Origin: Burkholderia metallica | GTDB taxonomy: Bacteria > Pseudomonadota > Gammaproteobacteria > Burkholderiales > Burkholderiaceae | Assembly: GCF_902832845.1 (NCBI RefSeq) | Contig: NZ_CADFDB010000001.1 | Coordinates: 1,054,001 to 1,118,000, forward strand | Reading direction: 5' to 3' | DNA: 64,000 nt | In this document: positions 26,817 to 34,667 of the stretch, in pieces | Numbering within the stretch: position 1 is the first letter of the stretch | Layout of the letters: each line of letters starts with the position of its first letter | Translations under genes and position numbers: made by a program | Notes under the pieces: generated by a model | What the model was told of the DNA's origin: nothing | Database searches by the model: none | The model's input: the letters and a program-made list of their open reading frames with translations, nothing else

Positions 26817-27611
26817 ATGCACATCGATCTGAAAGGCAAGACCGCGGTCGTCACCGCCTCCACCGCCGGTATCGGGTTCGCGATCGCCGAAGGGCTCGCG
26901 CGCGCCGGTGCGCGCGTCGTCGTCAACGGCCGCAGCGACGCGTCGGTCCAGGCCGCGCTCGCGCAACTGCGCGCCGCCGTCCCCGACGCGGATTTCGACG
27001 GCATCGCCGCCGACCTCTCCGATGCGGCCGGCGTCGCGCGCATCACGCAGCACACGCCCGCGGCCGACATCCTCGTCAACAATGCGGGCATCTACGGCCT
27101 GAAGGCGTTCTTCGACATCGACGACGCCGAATGGGACCATTATTTCCAGACCAACGTGATGTCCGGCGTGCGCCTCGCGCGGCATTACCTGAAAGGGATG
27201 ATCGAACGCAATGCCGGTCGCATCGTGTTCATTTCGTCGGAATCGGGCCTGAACATCCCGGTCGACATGATTCATTACGGATTCACGAAAACGGCGCAAC
27301 TGTCGATCGCACGCGGCCTCGCGAAGCTCGCGGCCGGCACTCGCGTAACGGTCAACTCGGTGCTGCCGGGGCCGACGATGTCGGATGGCGTACGGGCGCT
27401 GCTGAAGGAAACGGCCGACGAAACCGGCCGCAGCATCGACGACGTGGCCGTGGAGTTCGTACGCAGCCAGCGCGCAAGCTCGATCATCCAGCGGCCGGCG
27501 ACGCCCGAGGAAGTCGCGAATATGGTGGTCTACGTGTGCTCGCCGCTCGCTTCGGCGACGACGGGCGCCGCGTTGCGGGTGGACGGCGGCGTGGTCGACA
27601 CGATCGCGTGA
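26817..27611 (+). CDS. Short-chain dehydrogenase/reductase (SDR)
   Basis: A 264-residue classical SDR. The dinucleotide-binding glycine motif is TASTAGIG near residue 15, NNAG is present, and the catalytic Ser and Tyr-x3-Lys occur in FISSESG and HYGFTKTA. It should oxidise or reduce an alcohol/carbonyl with NAD(P); the substrate is unknown. It is divergent from the AraC regulator, with a 176-bp shared promoter region, and may be its target. Confidence 0.92.
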   Translation: MHIDLKGKTAVVTASTAGIGFAIAEGLARAGARVVVNGRSDASVQAALAQLRAAVPDADFDGIAADLSDAAGVARITQHTPAADILVNNAGIYGLKAFFDIDDAEWDHYFQTNVMSGVRLARHYLKGMIERNAGRIVFISSESGLNIPVDMIHYGFTKTAQLSIARGLAKLAAGTRVTVNSVLPGPTMSDGVRALLKETADETGRSIDDVAVEFVRSQRASSIIQRPATPEEVANMVVYVCSPLASATTGAALRVDGGVVDTIA

Positions 27612-27635
27612 CGACGGGCGGGCAAGGCCGCCGCG

Positions 27636-28010
27636 CTAGCGCGACGCGGCCTTGGCTTGCTGGAGCACGCCCTTGCGGTCGGCGTTCATGCAGGAATCGA
27701 AGCCGTGCTGGGTCACGACGCCGGCCTTGTCGAACACGACGAAATACTCGCGGTGATCGTGGTCGTGTTCGATGAAGTAGTTGTAGCAGACGCCGCTGCC
27801 GTTGCGGACCATCCAGACGCTGCGCGGATTGCCGGCCGCGCGGACGACGTCGGCACGCGTCGCGCCATGCCGCGACGCGGCCCGCGCAAGCGGCGTGCGC
27901 GAGTACGAGAACGGCAGCCACGAGTCGAACCACGCGCAGCCGTGCAACATCAGGCAGCTGGCGGCCAGGGACAGCGTCGCTGCGGGACGGGCAAACGGAA
28001 TCAATCGCAT
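27636..28010 (-). CDS. Small lipoprotein, possibly BamE/OmlA-like
   Basis: A 124-residue putative lipoprotein. The signal peptide ends in MLHGC, a good lipobox, so the product should be anchored in the periplasm. The remaining part has RADVVRAAGNPRSVW, like the turn of SmpA/OmlA (BamE) domains, then a His-Asp-rich strand EHDHDHREYFVVFDKAG. It is too divergent to call BamE. It converges on the SDR gene. Nothing in the context reveals its role. Confidence 0.75.
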   Translation of the reverse strand: MRLIPFARPAATLSLAASCLMLHGCAWFDSWLPFSYSRTPLARAASRHGATRADVVRAAGNPRSVWMVRNGSGVCYNYFIEHDHDHREYFVVFDKAGVVTQHGFDSCMNADRKGVLQQAKAASR

Positions 28011-28186
28011 GCTTGGGAAATCTGCTGCGCCGTGCCGGCGCGATCGAAAACCCCATGCTACTCGACCTTTGGGTCCGGATCGAAAAGAAATGTAGAGATC
28101 TTTATCCGAATCGCTGCATTACAGGCTTGCGCACCCGCCGGATCGTCGCCCGCCGCGGCGGCCGATATGCGCCTGAACGCGCGTCG

Positions 28187-29257
28187 TCATGCGATCCATT
28201 CGGCCCACAGCATCGTCAGCACCGTCATCAGCGCGGGGCCGACGAACAGCCCGATCAGGCCGAACGTCTCGGCGCCGCCGAGGATGCCGAACAGCACGAG
28301 CAGGAACGGCAGCCGCGTGGAGCCGCCGATCAGCACCGGCCGCACGAAATGCTCGGCCACGAACACGACGACGAACCCGAGCACGGCCACGACGATCGCC
28401 CACATGGTCGCGCCCTGCACGAACAGCCAGAGCGCCGCGCCGCAGAACACGACGGGCGCGCAGAACGGCAGCATCGCGGCGACCGCCGTGACGAGGCCGA
28501 GCAGCGCCGCATGCGGGACGCCGGCCAGCGCATACGCGATGCCGAGCAGCGCGCCCTCGCCGAGCCCGACGACGACGAGCCCCGTCACCGTGCCGAACAC
28601 GGCCGCGACCATCCGTTCGATCAGCTCCGCGCCGCTGCGTCCGAACGCGCGCCGCGCGCCCTGCAGCAACGCGCCCGACAGCTTGTGGCCGGCGCGCAGG
28701 ATCACGAACAGCGTGACGAGCATGAAGCCGAATTCGAGCAGCGCGTGCGCGAGCTTCGTGCCGAACTGCCGCCCGAACGCGATGAATTTCTCGCCGTTGA
28801 CACTGTGCATCGCGGTGGACGCGTGCAGCGGATGGCCGAGGTTGGCCTGCCACCATTCGGTGATCTGCGCGGCGCCGTAAGGCAGCCGGGCGACCACGTC
28901 CGGCACCGGGATGCCGTTGTCCTGGATCGTGCGCAGCCACTCGCGCAGGTCGTGTACCTGCGCGACCGCCTGGGTGGCCGCGACGGCCACCGGCAGCACG
29001 ACCAGCAACGAGATCCCCGCCGTGATCACGATCGCGATCAGCGTCGGACGATGGCGGAACAGCCGGTGCGACTCGAAGCGTCCGAGCATCGGCCACATCG
29101 CGATGGCGATCACGCAGGCCCATGCGATGGCAGGAATGAAATCGCGGATCACCCACAGCGCGATCACCAGCAGCGCCGCATACAGCACGGCGCGGGACAC
29201 CTGCTGCACGCGCGGGCGCGCGGCGGGCTCGTGAGACGACGGGACATGTGCGCTCAT
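28187..29257 (-). CDS. AI-2E family (PerM/TqsA-like) transporter
   Basis: A 356-residue polytopic membrane protein with about eight helices. It has the family pattern: hydrophobic N-terminal pairs (AVLYAALLVIALWVIRDF, ACVIAIAMWPML), a polar central region, and C-terminal segments such as GLFVGPALMTVLTMLWAEW. Family members export autoinducer-2 or act as ion/proton antiporters; substrate unassigned. GAGG precedes ATG 29257. A strong terminator upstream isolates it from the flavin oxidoreductase gene. Confidence 0.9.
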   Translation of the reverse strand: MSAHVPSSHEPAARPRVQQVSRAVLYAALLVIALWVIRDFIPAIAWACVIAIAMWPMLGRFESHRLFRHRPTLIAIVITAGISLLVVLPVAVAATQAVAQVHDLREWLRTIQDNGIPVPDVVARLPYGAAQITEWWQANLGHPLHASTAMHSVNGEKFIAFGRQFGTKLAHALLEFGFMLVTLFVILRAGHKLSGALLQGARRAFGRSGAELIERMVAAVFGTVTGLVVVGLGEGALLGIAYALAGVPHAALLGLVTAVAAMLPFCAPVVFCGAALWLFVQGATMWAIVVAVLGFVVVFVAEHFVRPVLIGGSTRLPFLLVLFGILGGAETFGLIGLFVGPALMTVLTMLWAEWIA

Positions 29258-29275
29258 GACACCTCGGTCGAAATG

Positions 29276-29322
29276 AAAAAATGGCGGTTCGCGCAAGCCA
29301 CCGGCCTGCACGAACCGCCATT
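29276..29322 (-). terminator. Rho-independent terminator of the flavin oxidoreductase gene
   Basis: A perfect 12-bp stem (AATGGCGGTTCG at 29280-29291 with CGAACCGCCATT at 29311-29322) encloses a 19-base loop. On the minus strand it is followed by a T-run opposite 29276-29281. It lies 64 bases past the oxidoreductase stop and 20 before the AI-2E gene start. Confidence 0.82.
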
Positions 29323-29385
29323 CTATCCATCGGCGCCGAAAGGACGGCGCATATCGTGCGTGCGCCGCCCGGGCGCGATGCCCGT

Positions 29386-30495
29386 TCAGGCCACCTTGTC
29401 GGCGGTCCGGTAACGTTCGAGCCAGTGCGCGTACGGCGCGGGCAGCGTCCACGACGGGCGTTCGACGCCGAGCTGCTTGGCCGCGTAGTACGGCCAGTGC
29501 GGGTCGGCCAGATGCGCGCGGCCGACCATCACGAGATCGAGCTGTTCTTCCGCCACCACGCGGTTCGCGAGTTGCGGGGTGTCGATCCCCCACGCGGACG
29601 ACACCGGCAGCCCGGCCTCGCGGCGCACGCGCTCGGCGACCGGTGCGAGGAACGCCGGGCCCCACGGAATCTGCGCGTCGGGCGTCGAGAAACCGACCGA
29701 TACGCTCAGCATGTCGAGCCCTCCCTGCTTCAGCCGCTGCGTGAGCGCGATCGACTCGGCGAGCGTCTCTTCGTCGCGGCCGTCGTATTCGATCACGCCC
29801 AGGCGCGCGGTCAGCGGCAGATGCTCGGGCCAGACCTTGCGCACGGCCGCCAGCGTCTCGACGAGAAAGCGGCCGCGGTTCTCGGCCGAACCGCCGTATT
29901 CGTCGTCACGCCGGTTCGCATGCACCGAGAAGAAGCTCTGGGCGAGATAGCCGTGCGCGAAATGCAGTTCGAGCCATTCGAAGCCCAGGTCGCGCGCGCG
30001 CTTCGCCGATGCGACGAAATCGGCCTGCACGCGCGCGATGTCGTCGCGCGTCATCGCGCGCGGCGTTTTCGGCAGATGCGCGCCGAACGGCACGGCCGAC
30101 GGCGCGATGGTCTGCCAGCCGCGCGGATCGCCGTCGGCGATATGGTCGTCGCCTTCCCACGGACGGTTCGCGCTCGCCTTGCGGCCCGCGTGCGCGATCT
30201 GGATGCCGGGCACCGCGCCGGCCGCCTTGATCGCCGCGACCGACGGCGCGAACGCTTCGGCCTGCCGATCGTTCCACAATCCGGCGCAGCCCGGCGTGAT
30301 ACGGCCTTCCGGCGACACGGCGGTCGCCTCGGCGATCACGAGGCCCGCGCCGCCGCGCGCGATGCCGGCCAGATGCACGTGATGCCAGTCGTTGACGACG
30401 CCGTCCTCGGCGACGTACTGGCACATCGGCGGCACCGCGATGCGGTTGCGCAACGTGACATCCTTGAGTTTGAACGGTTCGAACAGGGCAGACAT
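29386..30495 (-). CDS. Old yellow enzyme, NADH:flavin oxidoreductase (YqjM class)
   Basis: A 369-residue FMN-dependent ene-reductase of the TIM-barrel OYE family, which reduces activated C=C bonds in electrophiles such as enals, quinones and maleimides. Family marks: Cys25 in VPPMCQYVAEDG (a YqjM-class trait), HAGRKAS, and LELHFAHGYLAQSFFS holding the substrate-binding His pair. ATG 30495 gives the usual N-terminus MSALFEPF; an upstream start would add 18 atypical residues. It follows a DJ-1/PfpI gene by 145 bases on the same strand. The pair resembles an electrophile-detoxification unit, as in E. coli nemA-gloA. Confidence 0.93.
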   Translation of the reverse strand: MSALFEPFKLKDVTLRNRIAVPPMCQYVAEDGVVNDWHHVHLAGIARGGAGLVIAEATAVSPEGRITPGCAGLWNDRQAEAFAPSVAAIKAAGAVPGIQIAHAGRKASANRPWEGDDHIADGDPRGWQTIAPSAVPFGAHLPKTPRAMTRDDIARVQADFVASAKRARDLGFEWLELHFAHGYLAQSFFSVHANRRDDEYGGSAENRGRFLVETLAAVRKVWPEHLPLTARLGVIEYDGRDEETLAESIALTQRLKQGGLDMLSVSVGFSTPDAQIPWGPAFLAPVAERVRREAGLPVSSAWGIDTPQLANRVVAEEQLDLVMVGRAHLADPHWPYYAAKQLGVERPSWTLPAPYAHWLERYRTADKVA

Positions 30496-30640
30496 CCACG
30501 ACTCCTTTGCTTGGTACTGCAAAATGACTGGAAACCCGCCGTGCGGCATGCACGGCGAAACGATTCGGGCCGTCGCGGGTGCGCTTGCGCTGCCCCGCGA
30601 CGGATAACGACGAGGCGCCGGCCCGGCCGGCGCCCTTGGC

Positions 30641-31327
30641 TCAACGGCGACCGAGCTGCGCGAGCAGCGCTTCGGCGGCGGGCTCCGACGACGCGGGGTT
30701 CTGCCCCGTGATCAGCAGCCCGTCGGTGACGACATGCGGCGCCCAGTCGGCGCTGCGCTCGAATTGCGCACCGTTGGTCTTCAGCATGTCCTCGACGAGG
30801 AACGGCACGACTTCCGTCAGTTCGACGGCCGCTTCCTCGCTGTTGGTGAAGCCCGTCACGCGCTTGCCGCGCACGACCGATTCGCCGGTCTGCGAATGCT
30901 TCACGTGACGCAGCACGCCCGGCGCGTGGCACACGGCCGCGACCGGCTTGCCGGCTGCGAGTGCGCGCTCGATCAGGCCGATCGAATGCAGATCCTCCGC
31001 GAGATCCCACAGCGGGCCATGGCCGCCCGGGTAGAACACGGCGTCATAGTCGTCCACGGACACGTCGGCCAGCTTGCGCGTCGACGCGAGTTCGGCCTTG
31101 GCCGCCGGATCGGCGTCGAAGCGGCGCGTCGCGTCGGTCTGGGCCGTCGGATCGCTGCTTTTCGGGTCGAGCGGCGGCTGGCCGCCCTTCGGCGACGCGA
31201 GCGTCAGCTCGACGCCCGCATCCTTGAACGTGTAGTACGGCGCGGCCAGTTCCTCGAGCCAGAAGCCGGTCTTCTTGCCGGTGTCGCCGAGCGTGTCGTG
31301 CGAGGTCAGGACAACCAGAATCTTCAT
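30641..31327 (-). CDS. DJ-1/PfpI family protein (Hsp31/glyoxalase III-like)
   Basis: A 228-residue class I glutamine amidotransferase-like protein. The nucleophile elbow is AAVCHAPGVL with Cys133-His134, preceded by the conserved FYPGGHGPLWDL and an N-terminal Glu in FWLEELAAPYY. This set matches the Hsp31 branch that turns methylglyoxal into lactate without glutathione, or deglycates proteins. It lies upstream of the OYE gene and is preceded by two TetR-like operators at 31460 and 31606. A role in reactive-aldehyde stress is inferred from both genes together. Confidence 0.9.
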   Translation of the reverse strand: MKILVVLTSHDTLGDTGKKTGFWLEELAAPYYTFKDAGVELTLASPKGGQPPLDPKSSDPTAQTDATRRFDADPAAKAELASTRKLADVSVDDYDAVFYPGGHGPLWDLAEDLHSIGLIERALAAGKPVAAVCHAPGVLRHVKHSQTGESVVRGKRVTGFTNSEEAAVELTEVVPFLVEDMLKTNGAQFERSADWAPHVVTDGLLITGQNPASSEPAAEALLAQLGRR

Positions 31328-31459
31328 GATCGGACACTCCTTCGAAAATGGGGGAACGGGTCGCGCGACCGGTATCGGCCGGCGCGGCGCGCCTGTCGGT
31401 TAGTCAGATACCGCGCGTCAACGTGCCGCTCGCGGGTCCAAAATACCGGACGATCCTAT

Positions 31460-31474
31460 TAGACCAGTCGTCTA
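31460..31474. promoter_or_regulatory. TetR-like operator, copy 1
   Basis: TAGAC-CAGTC-GTCTA has 5-bp inverted arms and lies 133 bp upstream of the DJ-1/PfpI gene. It shares TTAGACC[A/G]GTCGTCTAG with the copy 146 bp away. The sequence resembles operators of the NemR kind of TetR regulator. The interval 31328-31722 has no gene I can support. Confidence 0.65.
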
Positions 31475-31605
31475 GGAACAATCCGAAAAAAACGACGGCG
31501 TCTCGTTGCACGCTCAGCATCGCAGCGCGATATGGCATTTTCGCGTCCGCGTTGCCCGAGCCGGAGGCGTCGTCGCATTCGTCAGGCCGGATGATATCCG
31601 CAGAT

Positions 31606-31620
31606 TAGACCGGTCGTCTA
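31606..31620. promoter_or_regulatory. TetR-like operator, copy 2
   Basis: TAGAC-CGGTC-GTCTA differs from copy 1 at one base over a 17-bp stretch. It is 279 bp upstream of the DJ-1/PfpI gene and 103 bp beyond the lacI-type stop codon, on the far side of the presumed promoter. A promoter facing either way cannot be assigned to it. Confidence 0.62.
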
Positions 31621-31722
31621 GAGAACGCGGATTCATCCCTGCCCGTGTCATGGCCTTTTCGGCCGGGCGCGATCCGGCAACCTCCGCCACCGATCGCGCC
31701 CTGCCCGGATTCGTCGCGCCGG

Positions 31723-32751
31723 CTAACCGCGCAGCGGGCCGTCGGTATCGCCGGCTTCGATGACCGGCGCTTCGAGCCGATGCGCGCGTGTGCCGTCGTC
31801 CAGCCGCTTCAGCATCAACTCCGCGAGCGCGCGCCCCGACGCGTGCCCGGTCGGCTGCACGACCGCCGTCACGCGATACGGATGCGCGAGGTCCGGCGGC
31901 ACGCCGTCATAGACGATCAGCGACACGTCGTGCCCCAGGCGCAGCCGGCTGTCCACGAGCGCCCGAAACGCGCCGCTGCCCGCGATATTGTTGTCGACCA
32001 GCAGCGCCGTCGGCCGTTCGGCGCGGGCAAGCAGCGCCCGCGCGGCCTGCAACCCACCGTCGTGCGTCAGCGGACACTCGACGAGCAGCGCCGGATCCGG
32101 CTCGATACCGGCTTCGCGCAATGCCGACAGATAGCCTGCGCGACGCTGCGCGGCAAAATTCAGCGCGAGCGGCGCACTGATCATCGCGATGCGCCGATGC
32201 CCGAAACCGGTCAGCCGACGGACCGCATCGCGTGCCCCCGCCTCGTTGTCGAAATCGAACCACGCGTACGGCTCGGCGGCTTGCGTGCGGCCGTACGCGA
32301 CGTACGGAAACGCGCTCGACTGCAGGTACGCAATGCGCGGATCGTCGACCAGCGTGCGCGCGACGATCAGCCCGTCGACGAGTTTGCCGTCGACCATCCG
32401 CCGATAGGTGTCCAGTTCCGCATTCGGTCGCGCGGACGCGATGATGAAGTCGAGATTGCGCTCGGCCAGCCGCTCGGTGATGCCCGCGACGACCTCGCCG
32501 AAACGCGGATCGCCGAGATCGCCCGCGCCGAACGGATAGACGATCCCGATCACGTCCGCCCGCCCGGTCGCAAGCCGGCGCGCGGTCGGGTCCGCGACAT
32601 AGCCCATTTCCCTTGCAGCCTTCGCCACGCGTTCGCGCGTCGCCTCGCTGACGTCGTCGTAACCGTTCAACGCGCGGCTGACCGTCGTGCGCGACAGCCC
32701 GAGCGCATCCGACAGCGCCTTCAGATTCACCTTCACCGTCGCGCCTCGCAT
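31723..32751 (-). CDS. LacI family repressor of the levan operon
   Basis: A 342-residue repressor: an N-terminal HTH with hinge (NLKALSDALGLSRTTVSRALNG, then TARRLATGRADVIGIVYPF) and a periplasmic-binding-like effector domain. The second half has VRRLTGFGHRRIAMISAP, as in sugar-responsive members. ATG 32751 is given; a GTG at 32736, with GAGG 7 bases upstream, yields the more usual LacI N-terminus and may be the true start. It is divergent from the levansucrase gene with two palindromic operators between them, so it probably represses that operon. The inducer should be a fructose-type sugar or phosphate, by context. Confidence 0.92.
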   Translation of the reverse strand: MRGATVKVNLKALSDALGLSRTTVSRALNGYDDVSEATRERVAKAAREMGYVADPTARRLATGRADVIGIVYPFGAGDLGDPRFGEVVAGITERLAERNLDFIIASARPNAELDTYRRMVDGKLVDGLIVARTLVDDPRIAYLQSSAFPYVAYGRTQAAEPYAWFDFDNEAGARDAVRRLTGFGHRRIAMISAPLALNFAAQRRAGYLSALREAGIEPDPALLVECPLTHDGGLQAARALLARAERPTALLVDNNIAGSGAFRALVDSRLRLGHDVSLIVYDGVPPDLAHPYRVTAVVQPTGHASGRALAELMLKRLDDGTRAHRLEAPVIEAGDTDGPLRG

Positions 32752-32831
32752 TCGCCGGTCCGCCCGGCCGCCGTGAATCGGGTAATTATTTCCATTGGGT
32801 AAGCATTACCGTCAAATAAATATCTTTTGCG

Positions 32832-32849
32832 TTCCAAACCGGTTTGAAA
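32832..32849. promoter_or_regulatory. LacI-type operator 1
   Basis: TTCCAAACCGGTTTGAAA contains the palindromic core CAAACCGGTTTG (32835-32846) with the central CpG typical of LacI/GalR operators. It lies 22 bp centre-to-centre from operator 2. Nearby GGTAA-GCA-TTACC (32798-32810) is another short inverted repeat in the same divergent region. Confidence 0.8.
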
Positions 32850-32854
32850 TAGCA

Positions 32855-32870
32855 TCCAAACCGGTTTGGA
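32855..32870. promoter_or_regulatory. LacI-type operator 2
   Basis: TCCAAACCGGTTTGGA is a perfect 16-bp palindrome with the same core as operator 1. It ends 54 bp before the levansucrase start. The 22-bp spacing places both sites on the same helix face, so two dimers could bind side by side. Confidence 0.82.
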
Positions 32871-32924
32871 CATCGATGCCACCTTCTGCCGTTCCCTTTC
32901 ACCGTCAACTGAAACAACGTCGAG

Positions 32925-34511
32925 ATGACATACTTTCCCTTTTGCCGCGCGACCGCGGCCAAACGTTTGCTGTTCGCTGGCGCGGCACTGGCCGCCTTCG
33001 CGTCCGCTTCGTCCGTCACGCACGCGCAGAGCGCCGGCGCCCCCGCGCCCACCCCGCATACGCAGCAGGCCTACGATCCCGAAGGCAACTTCACGATGCG
33101 CTGGACCCGCGCGGACATCCGCCAGATCGTCGCACAGTCGCATACGGCGGGCGCCGACCGGAACTCGCTGCCGCAAGCACTGACGATGCCGGACATCCCG
33201 CAGGATTTCCCGCTGATCAATTCGAACGTGTGGGTCTGGGATACCTGGCCGCTGGCCGACCTGCGCGCGAACCAGCTCAGCTACAAGGGCTGGGAAGTGA
33301 TCTTCTCGCTCACCGCCGATCCGCATGCGGGCTACACGTTCGATGACCGCCACGTCCATGCGCGCATCGGCTTCTTCTACCGCCGCGCGGGCATCCCCGC
33401 ATCGCAGCGCCCGGCGAACGGCGGCTGGACCTGGGGCGGCCACCTGTTCCCGGACGGCGCGAGCGTCAAGGTGTTCGGTACCTCGCCGATGACCAACAAC
33501 GCCGAATGGTCGGGCTCCGCGCGCCTCACGCACGGCGACAACGTCAGCCTCTACTACACCGCGACGTCGTTCAACCGCTCGGCGCCCGGCGGAGCCGACA
33601 TCACGCCGCCGCAGGCGATCATCACGCGCGCCGACGGCCACATCCACGCCGACGACAAGCACGTGTGGTTCAGCGGTTTCGACGATCACAAGGCGCTGCT
33701 GCAGCCGGACGGCAACTACTACCAGACGGGCCAGCAGAACACCTACTTCTCGTTCCGCGATCCGTTCGTGTTCACCGATCCCGCGCACCCGGGCAAGACC
33801 TACATGGTGTTCGAAGGCAATACGGGCGGCCAGCGCGGCGCACGCACCTGCACCGAGGCCGATCTCGGCTACGCGCCGAACGATCCGTACAAGGAAGATC
33901 TCAACGCGGTGATGAATTCGGGCGCAGTGTATCAAAAGGCCAATGTCGGCCTCGCGGTCGCGACGAACCCGCAGTTGACGGAATGGAAGTTCCTGCCGCC
34001 GATCCTGTCGGCGAACTGCGTCGACGACCAGACCGAGCGCCCGCAGATCTACCTGAAGGACGGCAAGTACTACCTGTTCACGATCAGCCACCGGACGACG
34101 ATGGCCGCGGGCGTCGACGGGCCGGACGGCGTGTACGGCTTCGTCGGCAACGGCATCCGCAGCGACTTCCAGCCGCTGAACGGCGGCAGCGGCCTCGTGC
34201 TCGGCAACCCGACCGATTTCTCCGCACCGGCCGGCGCACCGTATTCGCAGGATCCGAACCAGAACCCGCGCGAATTCCAGTCGTATTCGCATTACGTGAT
34301 GCCGGGCGGGCTCGTCGAATCGTTCATCGATGCGATCGGCGCGCGGCGCGGCGGCACGCTCGCGCCGACCGTGAAGGTCAACATCGCCGGCACGTCGACG
34401 GCGGTCGACCGCGCGTACGGGCGCGGCGGGCTCGGCGGTTACGGCGACATCCCGGCGAACCTGCCCGCGACGGGCGCCGGCCACAACGACGGCCCGGGCA
34501 CCCGTCCGTAA
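32925..34511 (+). CDS. sacB: Levansucrase (GH68)
   Basis: A 528-residue secreted enzyme that splits sucrose, releases glucose and polymerises the fructose into levan or short fructans. The signal peptide runs to about residue 36 (AAFASASSVTHAQS). The three GH68 catalytic residues are visible: Asp106 in WVWDTWPL (nucleophile), Asp279 in SFRDPFVF (transition-state stabiliser) and Glu371 in TERPQIYL (acid/base). It also has NAEWSGSARL and RHVHARIGFF. The sequence is of the Gram-negative levansucrase kind (as in Gluconacetobacter LsdA). It is first in a pair with a GH32 fructanase and sits under twin LacI operators. No sucrose transporter is nearby. Confidence 0.95.
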   Translation: MTYFPFCRATAAKRLLFAGAALAAFASASSVTHAQSAGAPAPTPHTQQAYDPEGNFTMRWTRADIRQIVAQSHTAGADRNSLPQALTMPDIPQDFPLINSNVWVWDTWPLADLRANQLSYKGWEVIFSLTADPHAGYTFDDRHVHARIGFFYRRAGIPASQRPANGGWTWGGHLFPDGASVKVFGTSPMTNNAEWSGSARLTHGDNVSLYYTATSFNRSAPGGADITPPQAIITRADGHIHADDKHVWFSGFDDHKALLQPDGNYYQTGQQNTYFSFRDPFVFTDPAHPGKTYMVFEGNTGGQRGARTCTEADLGYAPNDPYKEDLNAVMNSGAVYQKANVGLAVATNPQLTEWKFLPPILSANCVDDQTERPQIYLKDGKYYLFTISHRTTMAAGVDGPDGVYGFVGNGIRSDFQPLNGGSGLVLGNPTDFSAPAGAPYSQDPNQNPREFQSYSHYVMPGGLVESFIDAIGARRGGTLAPTVKVNIAGTSTAVDRAYGRGGLGGYGDIPANLPATGAGHNDGPGTRP

Positions 34512-34519
34512 CGGCTGCA

Positions 34520-34585
34520 GCGGGCACCGCCCGCAAGCAGTGAGGCGGCCCACATCGCGCGTGTCGCGTGCGCGCCGCCGTTTTT
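34520..34585 (+). terminator. Hairpins with T-tract between levansucrase and levanase
   Basis: GCGGGC-ACC-GCCCGC (34520-34534) is followed by a longer hairpin whose GGCGGC (34544-34549) pairs with GCCGCC (34574-34579), then GTTTTTCTT. This looks like a partial intrinsic terminator that would lower levanase expression relative to levansucrase. A similar hairpin has been described between lsdA and lsdB in Gluconacetobacter. Confidence 0.6.
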
Positions 34586-34667
34586 CTTCCGCAGATCGCG
34601 CGTGCCGCCGTCGAAAGCGGCATGCACCCTCCTTTCCCGCTTCGCACGACGAAGCACGGACCCCCGC

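Noticed and set aside
31348-31763. Short plus-strand frames in the gap with the TetR-like operators
   Set aside because: They run through the operators and into the antisense of the LacI gene, and their translations show no TetR HTH. I could not support a remnant of a lost regulator.
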